Part shown: in pieces, positions 1 to 7,910 of the stretch
Numbering within the stretch: the first letter of the stretch is position 1
Layout: each line of letters opens with the position of its first letter
Source: JBCDGH01 sp038751365
GTDB lineage: Bacteria > Patescibacteriota > JACMRA01
Assembly: GCA_038751365.1 (NCBI GenBank)
Contig: JBCDGH010000015.1
Coordinates: forward strand, 1 to 28,653
Reading direction: 5' to 3'
Length of the DNA: 28,653 nucleotides
Made by a program: the position numbers and the translations under genes
The notes under the pieces: generated by a model
The model's database searches: none
Seen by the model: only the letters and a program-made list of their open reading frames with translations
Told to the model about the DNA's origin: nothing

Positions 1-216
1 ACACAAACTAATAATACTGTACATTAAATTGAACACTTATTATATTAATCTCCGATTAGCAAGATATTACATATTCGCTATAATACTTACTAAGTAAAAG
101 GTTAAACACACTGATTATTATAATATGTATCAAATTCAAAATTAAGAGTAATTAATAAATATGTACATTTTTTTGTAAACTTGTCAAACTCTGATAAAAT
201 TATTTCCTCTTAGCTT
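1..216. other. AT-rich leader region upstream of the first gene
   Basis: No coding region or RNA gene is visible in these 216 bases. A weak promoter may lie at its right end: TTGTAA at 173-178, a 16-nt spacer and TAAAAT at 195-200, leaving a leader of roughly 10 nt before the ATG at 217. A short palindrome, ATGTACAT, sits at about 160-167, and a TTGTCA lies at 181-186 without a well placed -10. The left end is cut by the window, so the function of the first 120 bases cannot be judged. Confidence 0.35.
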
Positions 217-1404
217 ATGGATCAAAAGGCGATAAATAACCTAAACTTATCAAAAAAGCTTGGTGTCTCTCATCCTACTATAGGCAGATGGATAGATGAT
301 GCTACTGAAGGAAAAAATAGTCTTCAAATAGTTGAGCATAATGGTAGATATAGGGTAGCTGAAAACTCTCATAATTATGCTGAGCTGATGAGACTAAAAG
401 AAAAGGCAATAAAATATCGAAGTAAGTCGAATTTCCAGACTATATACGCCAGTAATGAAATATATGACATTTTGAGTCACACTCAGCTTATTGAACTAAT
501 TTGTAGCCTTGAATACAAATATACTATACCTGGCAAATTTACATATTTCAAAAGTGATGCTGAGTTTACTAGCTCTCTGCAAAAGCAAAGCTTGAATTCT
601 TCCAAACAAACAAAAATACTACTTGAACAAAGTTTGGAGTATATTTGGAATAAGATATGTCAATACGAAGGCGTAAATATAGTAAATATAGGTCTAATTC
701 CCGATGTCCTACATTCGTTGATAATCGACAGATGTCTAATTCACAATAAGAAGATTAGATACGTATCTTTAGGGCTAAACCATAACAGTCAAGAAGTTTT
801 GAAAAATAGTTTGGAGCGAAAATACCCAAATTTGGAAATTGATATCCAGATCGGCGATGTTGAGAAGAACGGTTTACGAGACGTCATGTTCCAGAATCGT
901 TTGGAGTATCCTGAAAGCTGTAACTTGATAACCGGTCTCGATGTAGCAGCTAATAACCTATTAGACTCTGAAGCTTTTCAAGAGAAATTATCTATCAGCT
1001 TGTCAAATCAAGATTTTCTACTGTTTAATTGCCGTTTAGATAACCCGCTAAAACGTACTGACTTTACAGTTATAAATGATCAGCCCTGCGATTTTAGATA
1101 TTTGTGGGTAGCTGATAAACTAGGCTTTAAAAAAGAACTTTACATCACCGAAAACCTTTATGAAAGCCATTCTAGAAGCCAGATCCAAATTTTAAAACCC
1201 ACTACTGATTTGGAGTTAATTTTTGATATCAACAATCATCAAAAGAAAATCAGGTTTATAGAAGGTCAAGATATAATTACAATGCGACACAAACTCTACT
1301 CTTTGAGAGAGATTATGGAAGCTATTGATAGATCTAGTCTAAATATACAGTACCTTGCAACTAGCCCAGAAAAAGATCAAGTTATGGTTTTCTCTGAAAG
1401 ATAG
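217..1404 (+). CDS. HTH protein with EgtD-like methyltransferase fold
   Basis: A 395-residue protein. Residues about 8-48 look like a winged or homeodomain-like helix-turn-helix (NLSKKLGVSHPTIGRWI, then a short beta wing). From about residue 75 to the end the pattern follows the histidine-specific methyltransferase (EgtD, Methyltransf_33) fold: a strand followed by a helix (KIRYVSLGLNHNSQEVL), a YPNLEIDIQIGDVE segment matching the motif after the second SAM-contact strand, and a C-terminal block (IRFIEGQDIITMRHKLYS to the end) that parallels the EgtD 'gE.i.tE.S.Ky' region. The loop that normally carries the glycine-rich SAM-binding motif reads VNIGLIPDVLHS, so methyltransferase activity is doubtful. 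It could be a ligand-sensing regulator built on a dead enzyme. It lies alone, convergent with pilB and only 6 nt from it. The fold call is by eye. Confidence 0.6.
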   Translation: MDQKAINNLNLSKKLGVSHPTIGRWIDDATEGKNSLQIVEHNGRYRVAENSHNYAELMRLKEKAIKYRSKSNFQTIYASNEIYDILSHTQLIELICSLEYKYTIPGKFTYFKSDAEFTSSLQKQSLNSSKQTKILLEQSLEYIWNKICQYEGVNIVNIGLIPDVLHSLIIDRCLIHNKKIRYVSLGLNHNSQEVLKNSLERKYPNLEIDIQIGDVEKNGLRDVMFQNRLEYPESCNLITGLDVAANNLLDSEAFQEKLSISLSNQDFLLFNCRLDNPLKRTDFTVINDQPCDFRYLWVADKLGFKKELYITENLYESHSRSQIQILKPTTDLELIFDINNHQKKIRFIEGQDIITMRHKLYSLREIMEAIDRSSLNIQYLATSPEKDQVMVFSER

Positions 1405-1410
1405 TAAATC

Positions 1411-3114
1411 TTAAATATTTCTCAATACCTCTTTCATATCTGTTACACCCTTTAGGGCTTTCAATATACCATCTTGCAACATAGAGATCATTCCATCTTT
1501 CATTGCAGCCTCTCTAACCTCTATAACTGAAGGGGCTGGTTTAGCGAGTATGGATTTTAATCCGTCCGTAACCACCATTACTTCGTATAATCCAATTCTT
1601 CCGGAATAACCTAAGCCATTACACTCTTTACAACCAGTACTAGTTTGAAAACTAAGTTGGTGGGGTACTTGAATACCGCTATTAGGATTAATTTTTTGTA
1701 GCTCTCTGACTACTACTTTTTTCTGCTCATCAGTTAGAGTATCTGGCTTCAAACAGTGTGGACACAACCTACGTACCAATCTTTGCCCAATGACTAGAGC
1801 CAGTGAATCCACTAACAAATAACCTCTTACACCCATTTCCATAATCCTTGGAATACTACCTGAGGCATCATTCGTATGAATTGTTGATAACACCTTATGG
1901 CCAGTTAAAGAAGCCTGTACCGCAATTTCTGCAGTTTCACGATCTCTTATCTCACCTACCATAACAATATCGGGATCTTGTCTAAGAATTGAGCGCAAAC
2001 CTGAGGCAAAAGTGTAACCAGCTTCAGCGTCAATTTGAGTTTGAGAAACACCTTCAAGCTTGTATTCTATGGGGTCTTCAAGGGTAATTACTTTGTTTTC
2101 TCCGTCATTCAAATTTGATAAGAAAGTATATAGAGTAGTAGTTTTACCACTTCCAGTAGGGCCTGTTGTCAGTATCATTCCTTGAGGCTTAGTAATAGCC
2201 TGTTCTACCCTAGCTTTAGCAACTCCAGAAAAACCTAATTCCTCCAACTCTAAAGCAACTGATCCCGTACCCAGAAGACGCATTACAATTGAGTAGCCAT
2301 AGTTTGAAGGTAGCATAGATACACGAACGTCTATATCTTTTGTCTTCGCCTTAAAGCTAAATCTACCATCTTGAGGTACATTATCTACATTTAATTTTAA
2401 GCCTGCTAGCAGCTTGATACGACTTTCTATTGTCTTTTGTAATTCTTTAGATAGATTGGCAAATGTATGCAAAACACCATCTAAACGTAATCTTAAAACA
2501 TACTCTTGTTTTTCTGGCTCAAAGTGGATATCTGAAGCGTCATTCTGTAGAGCTGTAATCAAGACTGTCTCTATAATATCGGTAGTTGAAGTATTGTTCA
2601 AAACATTTTCAAGCTCTTCTAGGCTATTACCGGCAGAGCTAAACTCTTCCATTTTGTTAGCGCTAATATGCAGATCATCATTTATTTTTTTGACTTCTAC
2701 AACATATCGATAAGTATTTAATAATTTTTCCAAACTTAAATGAGAGCATAAAAATATTTTATAACTATAGCCTTGCTCTTCTAGCTGATTTAATAGCTCT
2801 CTTTGACCTGGGTAGTTTAAACTCGGAGTAGCTAAATATAGTTCTTTATTCTTTAGATTAAATACTCCAATCTTATATTTTTGAACATCAGTTTTACTTA
2901 GAATAACTAGATTATAGGTATCAATAGGAAAGCCATACAGATCTACATAAGGGTAACCCAATAGTTGTGCACGATTCTTGGTATCTGATTCGATAAAATG
3001 ATGATCAAGATCAGTCTTGACTCTTTTCATTCTATTCTTTCGATTAGAAGTAGCGGTCACAATCTGAGGCTTTTTGTTCCTTCCCAAATTTTGAACATTT
3101 AAACTTACTGCCAT
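1411..3114 (-). CDS. pilB: Type IV pilus / type II secretion assembly ATPase (PilB/GspE family)
   Basis: This is the hexameric cytoplasmic ATPase that drives pilin polymerisation in type IV pilus and type II secretion machines. At 567 residues it has the usual length. An MshEN/GspE N-terminal-like domain covers about residues 45-140, followed by an N2 domain with DIHFEP (195-200). The motor domain has Walker A GPTGSGKTT (318-326), the Asp box LEDPIE (345-350), Walker B ending VMVGEIRD (384-391), and the His box GHKVLSTIHTNDA (405-417). A zinc site is formed by CPHC (451-454) and CKEC (495-498), as in PilB and GspE. No pilC, pilT, pilM-N-O or prepilin gene lies in the window, so the partners must be elsewhere. 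It has its own promoter (3124-3152) with a near-leaderless start. Confidence 0.93.
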   Translation of the reverse strand: MAVSLNVQNLGRNKKPQIVTATSNRKNRMKRVKTDLDHHFIESDTKNRAQLLGYPYVDLYGFPIDTYNLVILSKTDVQKYKIGVFNLKNKELYLATPSLNYPGQRELLNQLEEQGYSYKIFLCSHLSLEKLLNTYRYVVEVKKINDDLHISANKMEEFSSAGNSLEELENVLNNTSTTDIIETVLITALQNDASDIHFEPEKQEYVLRLRLDGVLHTFANLSKELQKTIESRIKLLAGLKLNVDNVPQDGRFSFKAKTKDIDVRVSMLPSNYGYSIVMRLLGTGSVALELEELGFSGVAKARVEQAITKPQGMILTTGPTGSGKTTTLYTFLSNLNDGENKVITLEDPIEYKLEGVSQTQIDAEAGYTFASGLRSILRQDPDIVMVGEIRDRETAEIAVQASLTGHKVLSTIHTNDASGSIPRIMEMGVRGYLLVDSLALVIGQRLVRRLCPHCLKPDTLTDEQKKVVVRELQKINPNSGIQVPHQLSFQTSTGCKECNGLGYSGRIGLYEVMVVTDGLKSILAKPAPSVIEVREAAMKDGMISMLQDGILKALKGVTDMKEVLRNI

Positions 3115-3123
3115 TACGTTGAC

Positions 3124-3152
3124 AGTATAATTCAGAAAATACTATCTGTAAA
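3124..3152 (-). promoter_or_regulatory. pilB promoter, near-leaderless
   Basis: On the minus strand a -35 TTTACA (3147-3152), a 17-nt spacer and a -10 TATACT (3124-3129) are followed by only 9 nt before the pilB ATG at 3114. Transcription would start within about 2 nt of the start codon. No Shine-Dalgarno sequence is possible in so short a leader. Confidence 0.7.
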
Positions 3153-3155
3153 CGG

Positions 3156-4055
3156 CTATAGTCTAAGATACCTTCTGGTCGCCATATAGGTAGTAAATAT
3201 CCCAACCGCCATACCAACGATAATTGTTAAGCCCAAACTGAAATAAATTTGATTCAAAAGCGCGTTAGAGTTACTGACTATACTAACTCCCAAGTATTCC
3301 TGAATGGTAGGTAAAAAAACATTCAAAGAAGGCACAAATATTGTAGTCACAATAACAGCAGCAATAAGGTTAAAGTAAAAACCTTCCATTATAAAAGGTG
3401 CTCTTATATAATTGTTAGTTGCTCCCACTAATCTCATAATTTCTATCTCATCCTTAAAGCTGTAAATAGCAATTCTCAGAATATTAATCATTACTAATAT
3501 TGAAATAGAGCCAAAAATTACTACTAGGGCTACTCCAATAACTCTTGTCCAATAATATACACGTTGCAAATTCTCAGTAAGACTTGGAGTAGATAATACT
3601 TCAGAAAAAGTCTCAGCATACTTTTCAGATTTTAATTCTTCCTCCACACTCGCATATTCTTCAGAACTATTAGGAGTTACTTCAAGAGAATCTAAAGATA
3701 CTTGTATATTTGATCTTTGCAAACTCTGCACTAACTCATCAGCAACGACACTACTTTCCTGAATTTTCCTTTGCGCTTCTTCGCGATCGACAAACTTAAT
3801 TTCCTTAACTTCTTGCAAGTCAGATAATTCTAAACTGGTTTGATCTATTACGTCTTGAGGAGTTCCCTCATTAAAATAAGCTACTATAGCTATCTGATTG
3901 TCTAGTTGTCTAACCGAAAACCCAACTATAGTAGACAAAGTAGCGATTAAGGCAACTGACCCAAGACTAACTGTCAATACAGAAATTGCTGTAGCTGATA
4001 ACCAAAAGGATCTGACTAAACTCTTAAATCCTTCTACAACGGCGTGCTTTATCAT
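3156..4055 (-). CDS. ftsX: Cell division protein FtsX
   Basis: FtsX is the membrane subunit of the FtsEX ABC-type complex, which couples divisome signals to peptidoglycan hydrolases. The frame gives about 300 residues, the normal length. Four membrane helices are visible, numbered from the upstream TTG: about 21-48, 172-198, 224-246 and 271-294. A roughly 120-residue extracellular loop lies between the first two and carries the family's VDREEAQRK segment. The EIEIMRLVGATNNYIRAPFIMEG-type signature joins helices two and three. The ATG at 4055 is preferred. A TTG two codons upstream (4061) is the alternative, and lies where a leaderless start would fall. The ATPase partner ftsE, normally just upstream, is not in the window. 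The promoter lies within the 3' end and stop codon of pth. Confidence 0.92.
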   Translation of the reverse strand: MIKHAVVEGFKSLVRSFWLSATAISVLTVSLGSVALIATLSTIVGFSVRQLDNQIAIVAYFNEGTPQDVIDQTSLELSDLQEVKEIKFVDREEAQRKIQESSVVADELVQSLQRSNIQVSLDSLEVTPNSSEEYASVEEELKSEKYAETFSEVLSTPSLTENLQRVYYWTRVIGVALVVIFGSISILVMINILRIAIYSFKDEIEIMRLVGATNNYIRAPFIMEGFYFNLIAAVIVTTIFVPSLNVFLPTIQEYLGVSIVSNSNALLNQIYFSLGLTIIVGMAVGIFTTYMATRRYLRL

Positions 4056-4067
4056 ATTCAAATCGTA

Positions 4068-4095
4068 ACATTATTAAGATCTAACCTAATGTCAA
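4068..4095 (-). promoter_or_regulatory. ftsX promoter overlapping the end of pth
   Basis: Minus-strand TTGACA (4090-4095), a 16-nt spacer and TAATGT (4068-4073) precede the ftsX starts. The -10 ends 6 nt before the TTG at 4061 and 12 nt before the ATG at 4055, so the leader is at most about 6 nt. The -35 lies inside the last codons of pth. Confidence 0.6.
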
Positions 4096-4680
4096 GGACT
4101 GATTTAAGACAGATTGAGAGCTGTCAAAGCTACCCTCAACCCATTGAGGTAAAAAGGAATTGAGCTGAGTTGCTAAATTTTGTAGAAAAGTCAACTCTTT
4201 TTGGTTTAGATTTTTGAGCACAAAGGTTTCACTTTTTGAGTGATTTTCTAAAGGTCTTATACCTATTTTGAGTTTCCAGATTCTATCCATTGGTATTCTT
4301 AAACTAAGAACTTGTTTATAGACACTGTTTATACCATGATGCCCAGCACTCCCTCCAGCCTGTACTAACTTTGTTTTTAATTCCTGCTGATCACTATCAT
4401 CCTGTAAGATGACTAAATTAGATACATCACTCGCAAAATCTAACTTAAAATATTTGCACATAGAAGTCAGCGGAATGCCACTATTGTTCATGAAGCCATT
4501 CGAATACAAAAAATATACTTCCTGATTTTGTATTGCAGTTTTTGCATAAGAAAAGCTTAGCTTCTTTTGAAAACTAAGCCCCAGATCAGCTACCAAATTT
4601 TCCAGAACAAATCTACCAGCATTATGCTTAGTATTGTAGTACTTTTTGTCGTTATTTCCTAAACCGTAGATAACTAGCAT
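4081..4680 (-). CDS. pth: Peptidyl-tRNA hydrolase
   Basis: Pth cleaves peptidyl-tRNAs that drop off ribosomes, so the tRNA can be reused. The 199-residue length and motif order fit bacterial Pth: GLGN (6-9), KHNAGR with the catalytic His19, FMNNSG (63-68), DD at 94-95 matching the Asp that activates that His, and GHHG (113-116), followed by a KIGIRP-like basic segment (138-143). The odd point is His115, in the position where well studied enzymes have Asn (GHNG, Asn114 in E. coli), a residue that contacts the substrate. The rest of the active site is intact, so a working enzyme is likely. The start is supported by a promoter whose -10 ends 8 nt upstream of the ATG. Confidence 0.93.
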   Translation of the reverse strand: MLVIYGLGNNDKKYYNTKHNAGRFVLENLVADLGLSFQKKLSFSYAKTAIQNQEVYFLYSNGFMNNSGIPLTSMCKYFKLDFASDVSNLVILQDDSDQQELKTKLVQAGGSAGHHGINSVYKQVLSLRIPMDRIWKLKIGIRPLENHSKSETFVLKNLNQKELTFLQNLATQLNSFLPQWVEGSFDSSQSVLNQSLTLG

Positions 4681-4688
4681 ATCAATGA

Positions 4689-4718
4689 ATATCTGAGTTA
4701 ATGGTGATAAGATGTCAA
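4689..4718 (-). promoter_or_regulatory. pth promoter, leaderless
   Basis: Minus-strand TTGACA (4713-4718), an 18-nt spacer and AGATAT (4689-4694) end 8 nt before the pth ATG at 4680. The predicted transcript starts at or next to the A of the start codon. The -10 is a moderate match. Confidence 0.55.
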
Positions 4719-4783
4719 TTCAAATCATAAAACTTGTAACCTAAATCTAGAATTGTTCGATAATCTATCAACTACCTAATATA

Positions 4784-5980
4784 TTACCAAAGTTCGTAAG
4801 CCAACTCTTTATCATAACTTACCAAAATATAATCTACCCCAGCTTCTAAAGCTTTAGTATAAGATTTTTTTACACCAATACCTCCACTAATTGGAATCAT
4901 TGAAAAATCATCAGTTACAATTTTAGCTTCTGAGTTGATTTCTTTTAAGAGCTTGATAGCTTCTTTGGAAACAGAGGCTGGATTTTGACTATCGACCGAT
5001 TCTATTTTAGAGTGACTCACCATTATGAAATGTGGGTTTTGAGGGGATTCAAAAGCACTTGCTTGGTATTTGATTGTTTCTAGATTACCTTTTTTTATAC
5101 CCAATTCGAAATGGGTATCTTCACTAACATCACCAATTCCTGGAAAATGCTTAAGGACACATTTAACTTCATGGTCCCAGAGTTTATTACAATACTCTTT
5201 GATTACTAATTTTGCTATTTCAGGATTATCAGAAATTGCTCTTTTAGAAATTTGAGAAAAACCTTCAGCAGAGTTTGAGCTTTTTAAATCCGCTATAGGA
5301 GCTAAGTTAGTGTTTATCCCAATTTCTTGTAATTCACTACCATGAGTTCCAGCAATTTCCAGAACTTGTGCTCTTTGCTTTGTTTCTCCGCTTAGAACTT
5401 CAGAAAGTTTTTCATCTCCTTTCTCGGAAAATTCTGTAACACTCCCAAGAGATGGTGTTTTAGTAAGCAATGGAGACAAGTGTGAAACTAGACCACCTTC
5501 TTGATCTGCCATAATTACTAATTCATTTTCAGAGTATTTTTTCCTTTCAGCTTGTAATTCATAAATAAAGTTTTTGATCTCGTTTCTAGTCTTTCCTCTA
5601 ATATTTCTAGCAGTTATATACACTCCCGCAACTTTATTCTTTTTTACTAAATTCCTAGTCTCCTGATCGTTCCTATAGCCTACAATTAAATGCTTATTTG
5701 TTTGCAAATCATCATTTTGAAAATTCATAAACATGAACCTATTCATGCCAAAACTAGCAATTATCGTTACAATTAAGATTAAACTTACTAAAGGAAATAT
5801 TTTTACAAATCTAGAGCTTAACCTGCTACTATAAACAAAAGTAATAATAGTTAAAAACAACATAGCAGCCAAGACCCACTCTCTGATTGCAGCCAGTAAT
5901 GAAGTCTTTGTAAACAAAGCTAGAGTAGCTAACAAGACCACTAGTATAATTAGTGAACTGTTTTTAATTTTGTTAATCAT
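4784..5980 (-). CDS. Membrane-anchored GH3 glycosidase, NagZ-like
   Basis: A 398-residue protein. Three membrane helices (about 9-29, 33-50 and 60-78) precede a glycoside hydrolase family 3 catalytic domain. Basic residues at the N-terminus suggest it starts in the cytoplasm, placing the catalytic domain outside. GH3/NagZ motifs are present: ADQEGG (158-163), GINTNLAPIADL (221-232), KHFPG (277-281), the Asp-x-His dyad of beta-N-acetylhexosaminidases as D288-T-H290, and the nucleophile region TDDFSM (356-361). It would release N-acetylglucosamine from cell-wall material. Typical NagZ is cytoplasmic and has no membrane helices. The C-terminus stops soon after the AGVDYILV strand, so it lacks the last few dozen residues of many relatives. 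This may be a natural short form or a late truncation. Confidence 0.82.
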   Translation of the reverse strand: MINKIKNSSLIILVVLLATLALFTKTSLLAAIREWVLAAMLFLTIITFVYSSRLSSRFVKIFPLVSLILIVTIIASFGMNRFMFMNFQNDDLQTNKHLIVGYRNDQETRNLVKKNKVAGVYITARNIRGKTRNEIKNFIYELQAERKKYSENELVIMADQEGGLVSHLSPLLTKTPSLGSVTEFSEKGDEKLSEVLSGETKQRAQVLEIAGTHGSELQEIGINTNLAPIADLKSSNSAEGFSQISKRAISDNPEIAKLVIKEYCNKLWDHEVKCVLKHFPGIGDVSEDTHFELGIKKGNLETIKYQASAFESPQNPHFIMVSHSKIESVDSQNPASVSKEAIKLLKEINSEAKIVTDDFSMIPISGGIGVKKSYTKALEAGVDYILVSYDKELAYELW

Positions 5981-6013
5981 ATAACACTTTAAATTAGTTA
6001 AGACTTACCCATG

Positions 6014-6056
6014 CCCATATTGACTTACACAAACTTTCACCTAAACTAAAGTTATT
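6014..6056 (+). repeat. Dispersed intergenic repeat, copy A (partial)
   Basis: This is the first of three related intergenic segments (others at 21883-21937 and 27223-27276). Its first 34 bases differ from the 27223 copy at only three positions. The match fades after about 6048, where TTGACA of the putative pheS promoter replaces the right arm. The central palindrome is degraded in this copy. It lies between the divergent NagZ-like gene and pheS. Confidence 0.75.
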
Positions 6057-6083
6057 GACACTAAGCCTTTTGTAATGAATGAA
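6055..6083 (+). promoter_or_regulatory. Putative pheS promoter
   Basis: A perfect TTGACA lies at 6055-6060. With a 17-nt spacer the -10 would be AATGAA (6078-6083), a weak match, ending 6 nt before the second in-frame ATG at 6090. The spacing is the same as in the leaderless promoters elsewhere in the window, which would make 6090 rather than 6075 the true start. Confidence 0.4.
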
Positions 6084-7103
6084 TTACCTATGGTAGATTA
6101 CGAGCAATATTTTAAAAATCTGCAAACTATCAATAGTTGTTTGAAGTTGCGTGATGAATTATCCAGATCTGGAGAGATTCAAGAGATCAAAAACCAACTC
6201 AAGACAGCAGACCCAGATACTAAAAGAAAGTTAGGTGGTCAGCTAAACCAGCTAAAAAAAGCTTTACAAGCTGCTAGTGATGATAGAATTCAGCAAATCC
6301 AAAAACAGCAAGAAATTGAAGAAGAAGTTACCTTTGACCCAACTTTTTACTCTGAAGAATATAAAACTGCACGAGGCAAACTCCACCCAATCACCCAAGT
6401 AATGAATGAGATAGTAACTATATTCCAGAAAATGGGCTATGATATCGCTGATGGACCCCTAATAGAAACACAATGGCACTGTTTTACTGCTCTAAATATG
6501 CCAGATTATCATCCAGCACGAAGTATGCAGGATACTTTTTTCTTGAAAGATACTGATGAGCAAGGAGAAAACTACGTCTTGCGTACACACACGTCAGGGG
6601 TACAAATTCGATATGCAGAAAATCATAAGCCTCCTTTCAAGATGATTTCACCTGGACAGGTCTATCGCAATGAAAATATAGACTCTACTCATGACATAAT
6701 GTTCCACCAGATAGAGTGCTTAGTAGTAGATAAAAATATCTCAATCTCGCACCTAAAAACAGTCTTAGAAGATCTTTTCTCCCAAATATTTGATGACGAT
6801 CGACTGACTATTCGCTTTCGCCCCAGCTACTTTCCCTACACTATCCCAAGCCTCGAGTACGATATTTCATGCCCTTTTTGCAATCAGCAGGGCTGTAGAA
6901 TTTGTAAACACACCAAATGGATTGAAATCGGTGGTTCAGGATTAGTACACCCTGATGTCATCAAAAATATGGGGTTAGACCCTAAAGAATGGCAAGGCTT
7001 CGCTTTCGGATTCGGTGTAGACCGTATAGCTCAGTTTAAACTAAACATTTCAGGTCTAGGACAATTCTTTAACGGCAGTCAGAAGTTTTTGAGGGGGGAG
7101 TAG
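6075..7103 (+). CDS. pheS: Phenylalanine--tRNA ligase alpha subunit
   Basis: PheS is the catalytic subunit of the (alpha-beta)2 enzyme that charges tRNA-Phe. The 342-residue length is normal. An N-terminal coiled coil (about 20-85) is followed by the class II core: RTHTSGVQIRYAE (170-182), the motif 2 region GQVYRNENIDSTHDIMFHQIE (about 194-214), and motif 3 FGFGVDRIA (311-319). A cysteine cluster, C266, C269, C274 and C277, sits before WIEIGGSGLVHP. Other PheS proteins have one or two of these cysteines, so a bound metal is possible. The end reads ISGLGQFFNGSQKFL, without the common Asp-(Leu/Ile)-Arg. The start is ambiguous between 6075 and 6090. The partner pheT, usually directly downstream, is absent; a convergent acetyltransferase follows instead. 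Confidence 0.95.
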   Translation: MNELPMVDYEQYFKNLQTINSCLKLRDELSRSGEIQEIKNQLKTADPDTKRKLGGQLNQLKKALQAASDDRIQQIQKQQEIEEEVTFDPTFYSEEYKTARGKLHPITQVMNEIVTIFQKMGYDIADGPLIETQWHCFTALNMPDYHPARSMQDTFFLKDTDEQGENYVLRTHTSGVQIRYAENHKPPFKMISPGQVYRNENIDSTHDIMFHQIECLVVDKNISISHLKTVLEDLFSQIFDDDRLTIRFRPSYFPYTIPSLEYDISCPFCNQQGCRICKHTKWIEIGGSGLVHPDVIKNMGLDPKEWQGFAFGFGVDRIAQFKLNISGLGQFFNGSQKFLRGE

Positions 7104-7141
7104 TTTTTAATATAGAGAATAATATAGTTATAACAATAAAC

Positions 7142-7732
7142 TTAGCCTTCGTATTCTTTTTTTAGTAAACTGTATATACGAATATTCTGAAACTCGTTGT
7201 TAGTTTTGTAAGATTCTCTTGTTGTACCTTCGTAAGTAAAACCCTGCTTTTTCGCAACTTTTAGACTTTTAACATTGCTTTCAGCAATAAGAAGCTTGAC
7301 TCTATTTAAATTCAAATTACTAAAAGCCTCGTTTAACAAGATTTTCATACATCTTGAAATTAAGCCTTTATTTTGAAATCTTTCTCCAATCCAATAACTA
7401 ATTTCACCTTCAAAGTGCGTTTTCACATCATATTCTAAAACTATATTACCTGATAGTTCGTTATTGTAATAAATAGCCAAATTTAAGCTAGTATTTTTTG
7501 CATATCCATCCAAACCTTCACTAATAAGCCCAGTTGCATCTTTGGGTGATTTTATATTTTCTATAAACCGCAACCATCTATACAAAAACTTCCTATTTTC
7601 TTCGATTAAATTGAATAAGTTTTCTTTTTCAGAAAAATTCCACAGCCTTAGTTCTAACTGTGAGCTTACTATTTTGCAAAAATTCATATCTATACTATTT
7701 AACAGATACTGTAAATATAGCTTTTCACTCAA
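7142..7732 (-). CDS. GNAT N-acetyltransferase, RimJ/RimL type
   Basis: The family transfers acetyl groups from acetyl-CoA to amines; the RimJ/RimL branch acts on ribosomal-protein N-termini, amino acids or small molecules. Visible are the N-terminal LELRLWNFSE pattern, the beta-strand ISYWIGERFQNKGLISRCMKIL containing the acetyl-CoA (R/Q-x-x-G-x-G/A-like) loop, and the C-terminal NVKSLKVAKKQGFTYEGTTRE block typical of RimL relatives. The substrate cannot be told. The start is uncertain: TTG at 7732 gives 196 residues and lies just after a weak promoter (TTTACA 7766-7771, CTTTAT 7743-7748), while ATG at 7687 gives 181 residues beginning MNFCKIV, closer to the usual family start. It sits tail-to-tail with pheS in an accessory stretch. 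Confidence 0.8.
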   Translation of the reverse strand: MSEKLYLQYLLNSIDMNFCKIVSSQLELRLWNFSEKENLFNLIEENRKFLYRWLRFIENIKSPKDATGLISEGLDGYAKNTSLNLAIYYNNELSGNIVLEYDVKTHFEGEISYWIGERFQNKGLISRCMKILLNEAFSNLNLNRVKLLIAESNVKSLKVAKKQGFTYEGTTRESYKTNNEFQNIRIYSLLKKEYEG

Positions 7733-7910
7733 CTGTAATTTTATAAAGAAACTATATTTAAAAATTGTAAAGTCTAATTACAGATTTACAAGCTCTTACA
7801 AAATGATCAAAACTGACGAGTTAAATAACTATACATTTAGAAAGGAAAATTTAGGCAGAATAGCATTTGCTGAGTAAAGTCTTCAATATCTCATTTTTTG
7901 AATAGTCTGA
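7733..7910. other. Intergenic stretch of 178 bases
   Basis: It separates two minus-strand genes and holds the weak promoter of the acetyltransferase at its left end. A short plus-strand frame (7803-7877, 24 codons from ATG) ends in TAA but has no recognisable product and no promoter. I treat it as chance or as a remnant. No terminator hairpin was seen. Confidence 0.4.

Noticed and set aside
3119..3131. TTGACAGTATAAT on the plus strand, resembling promoter boxes
   Set aside because: The two boxes are directly adjacent instead of 17 nt apart, and no plus-strand gene follows. It is the reverse complement of the pilB -10 region.
7542..7877. Plus-strand open frame of 111 codons
   Set aside because: Most of it is antisense to the acetyltransferase gene, with a Phe/Ser/Lys-rich product of no family character. 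Only the last 24 codons lie in the gap, and no promoter precedes them.
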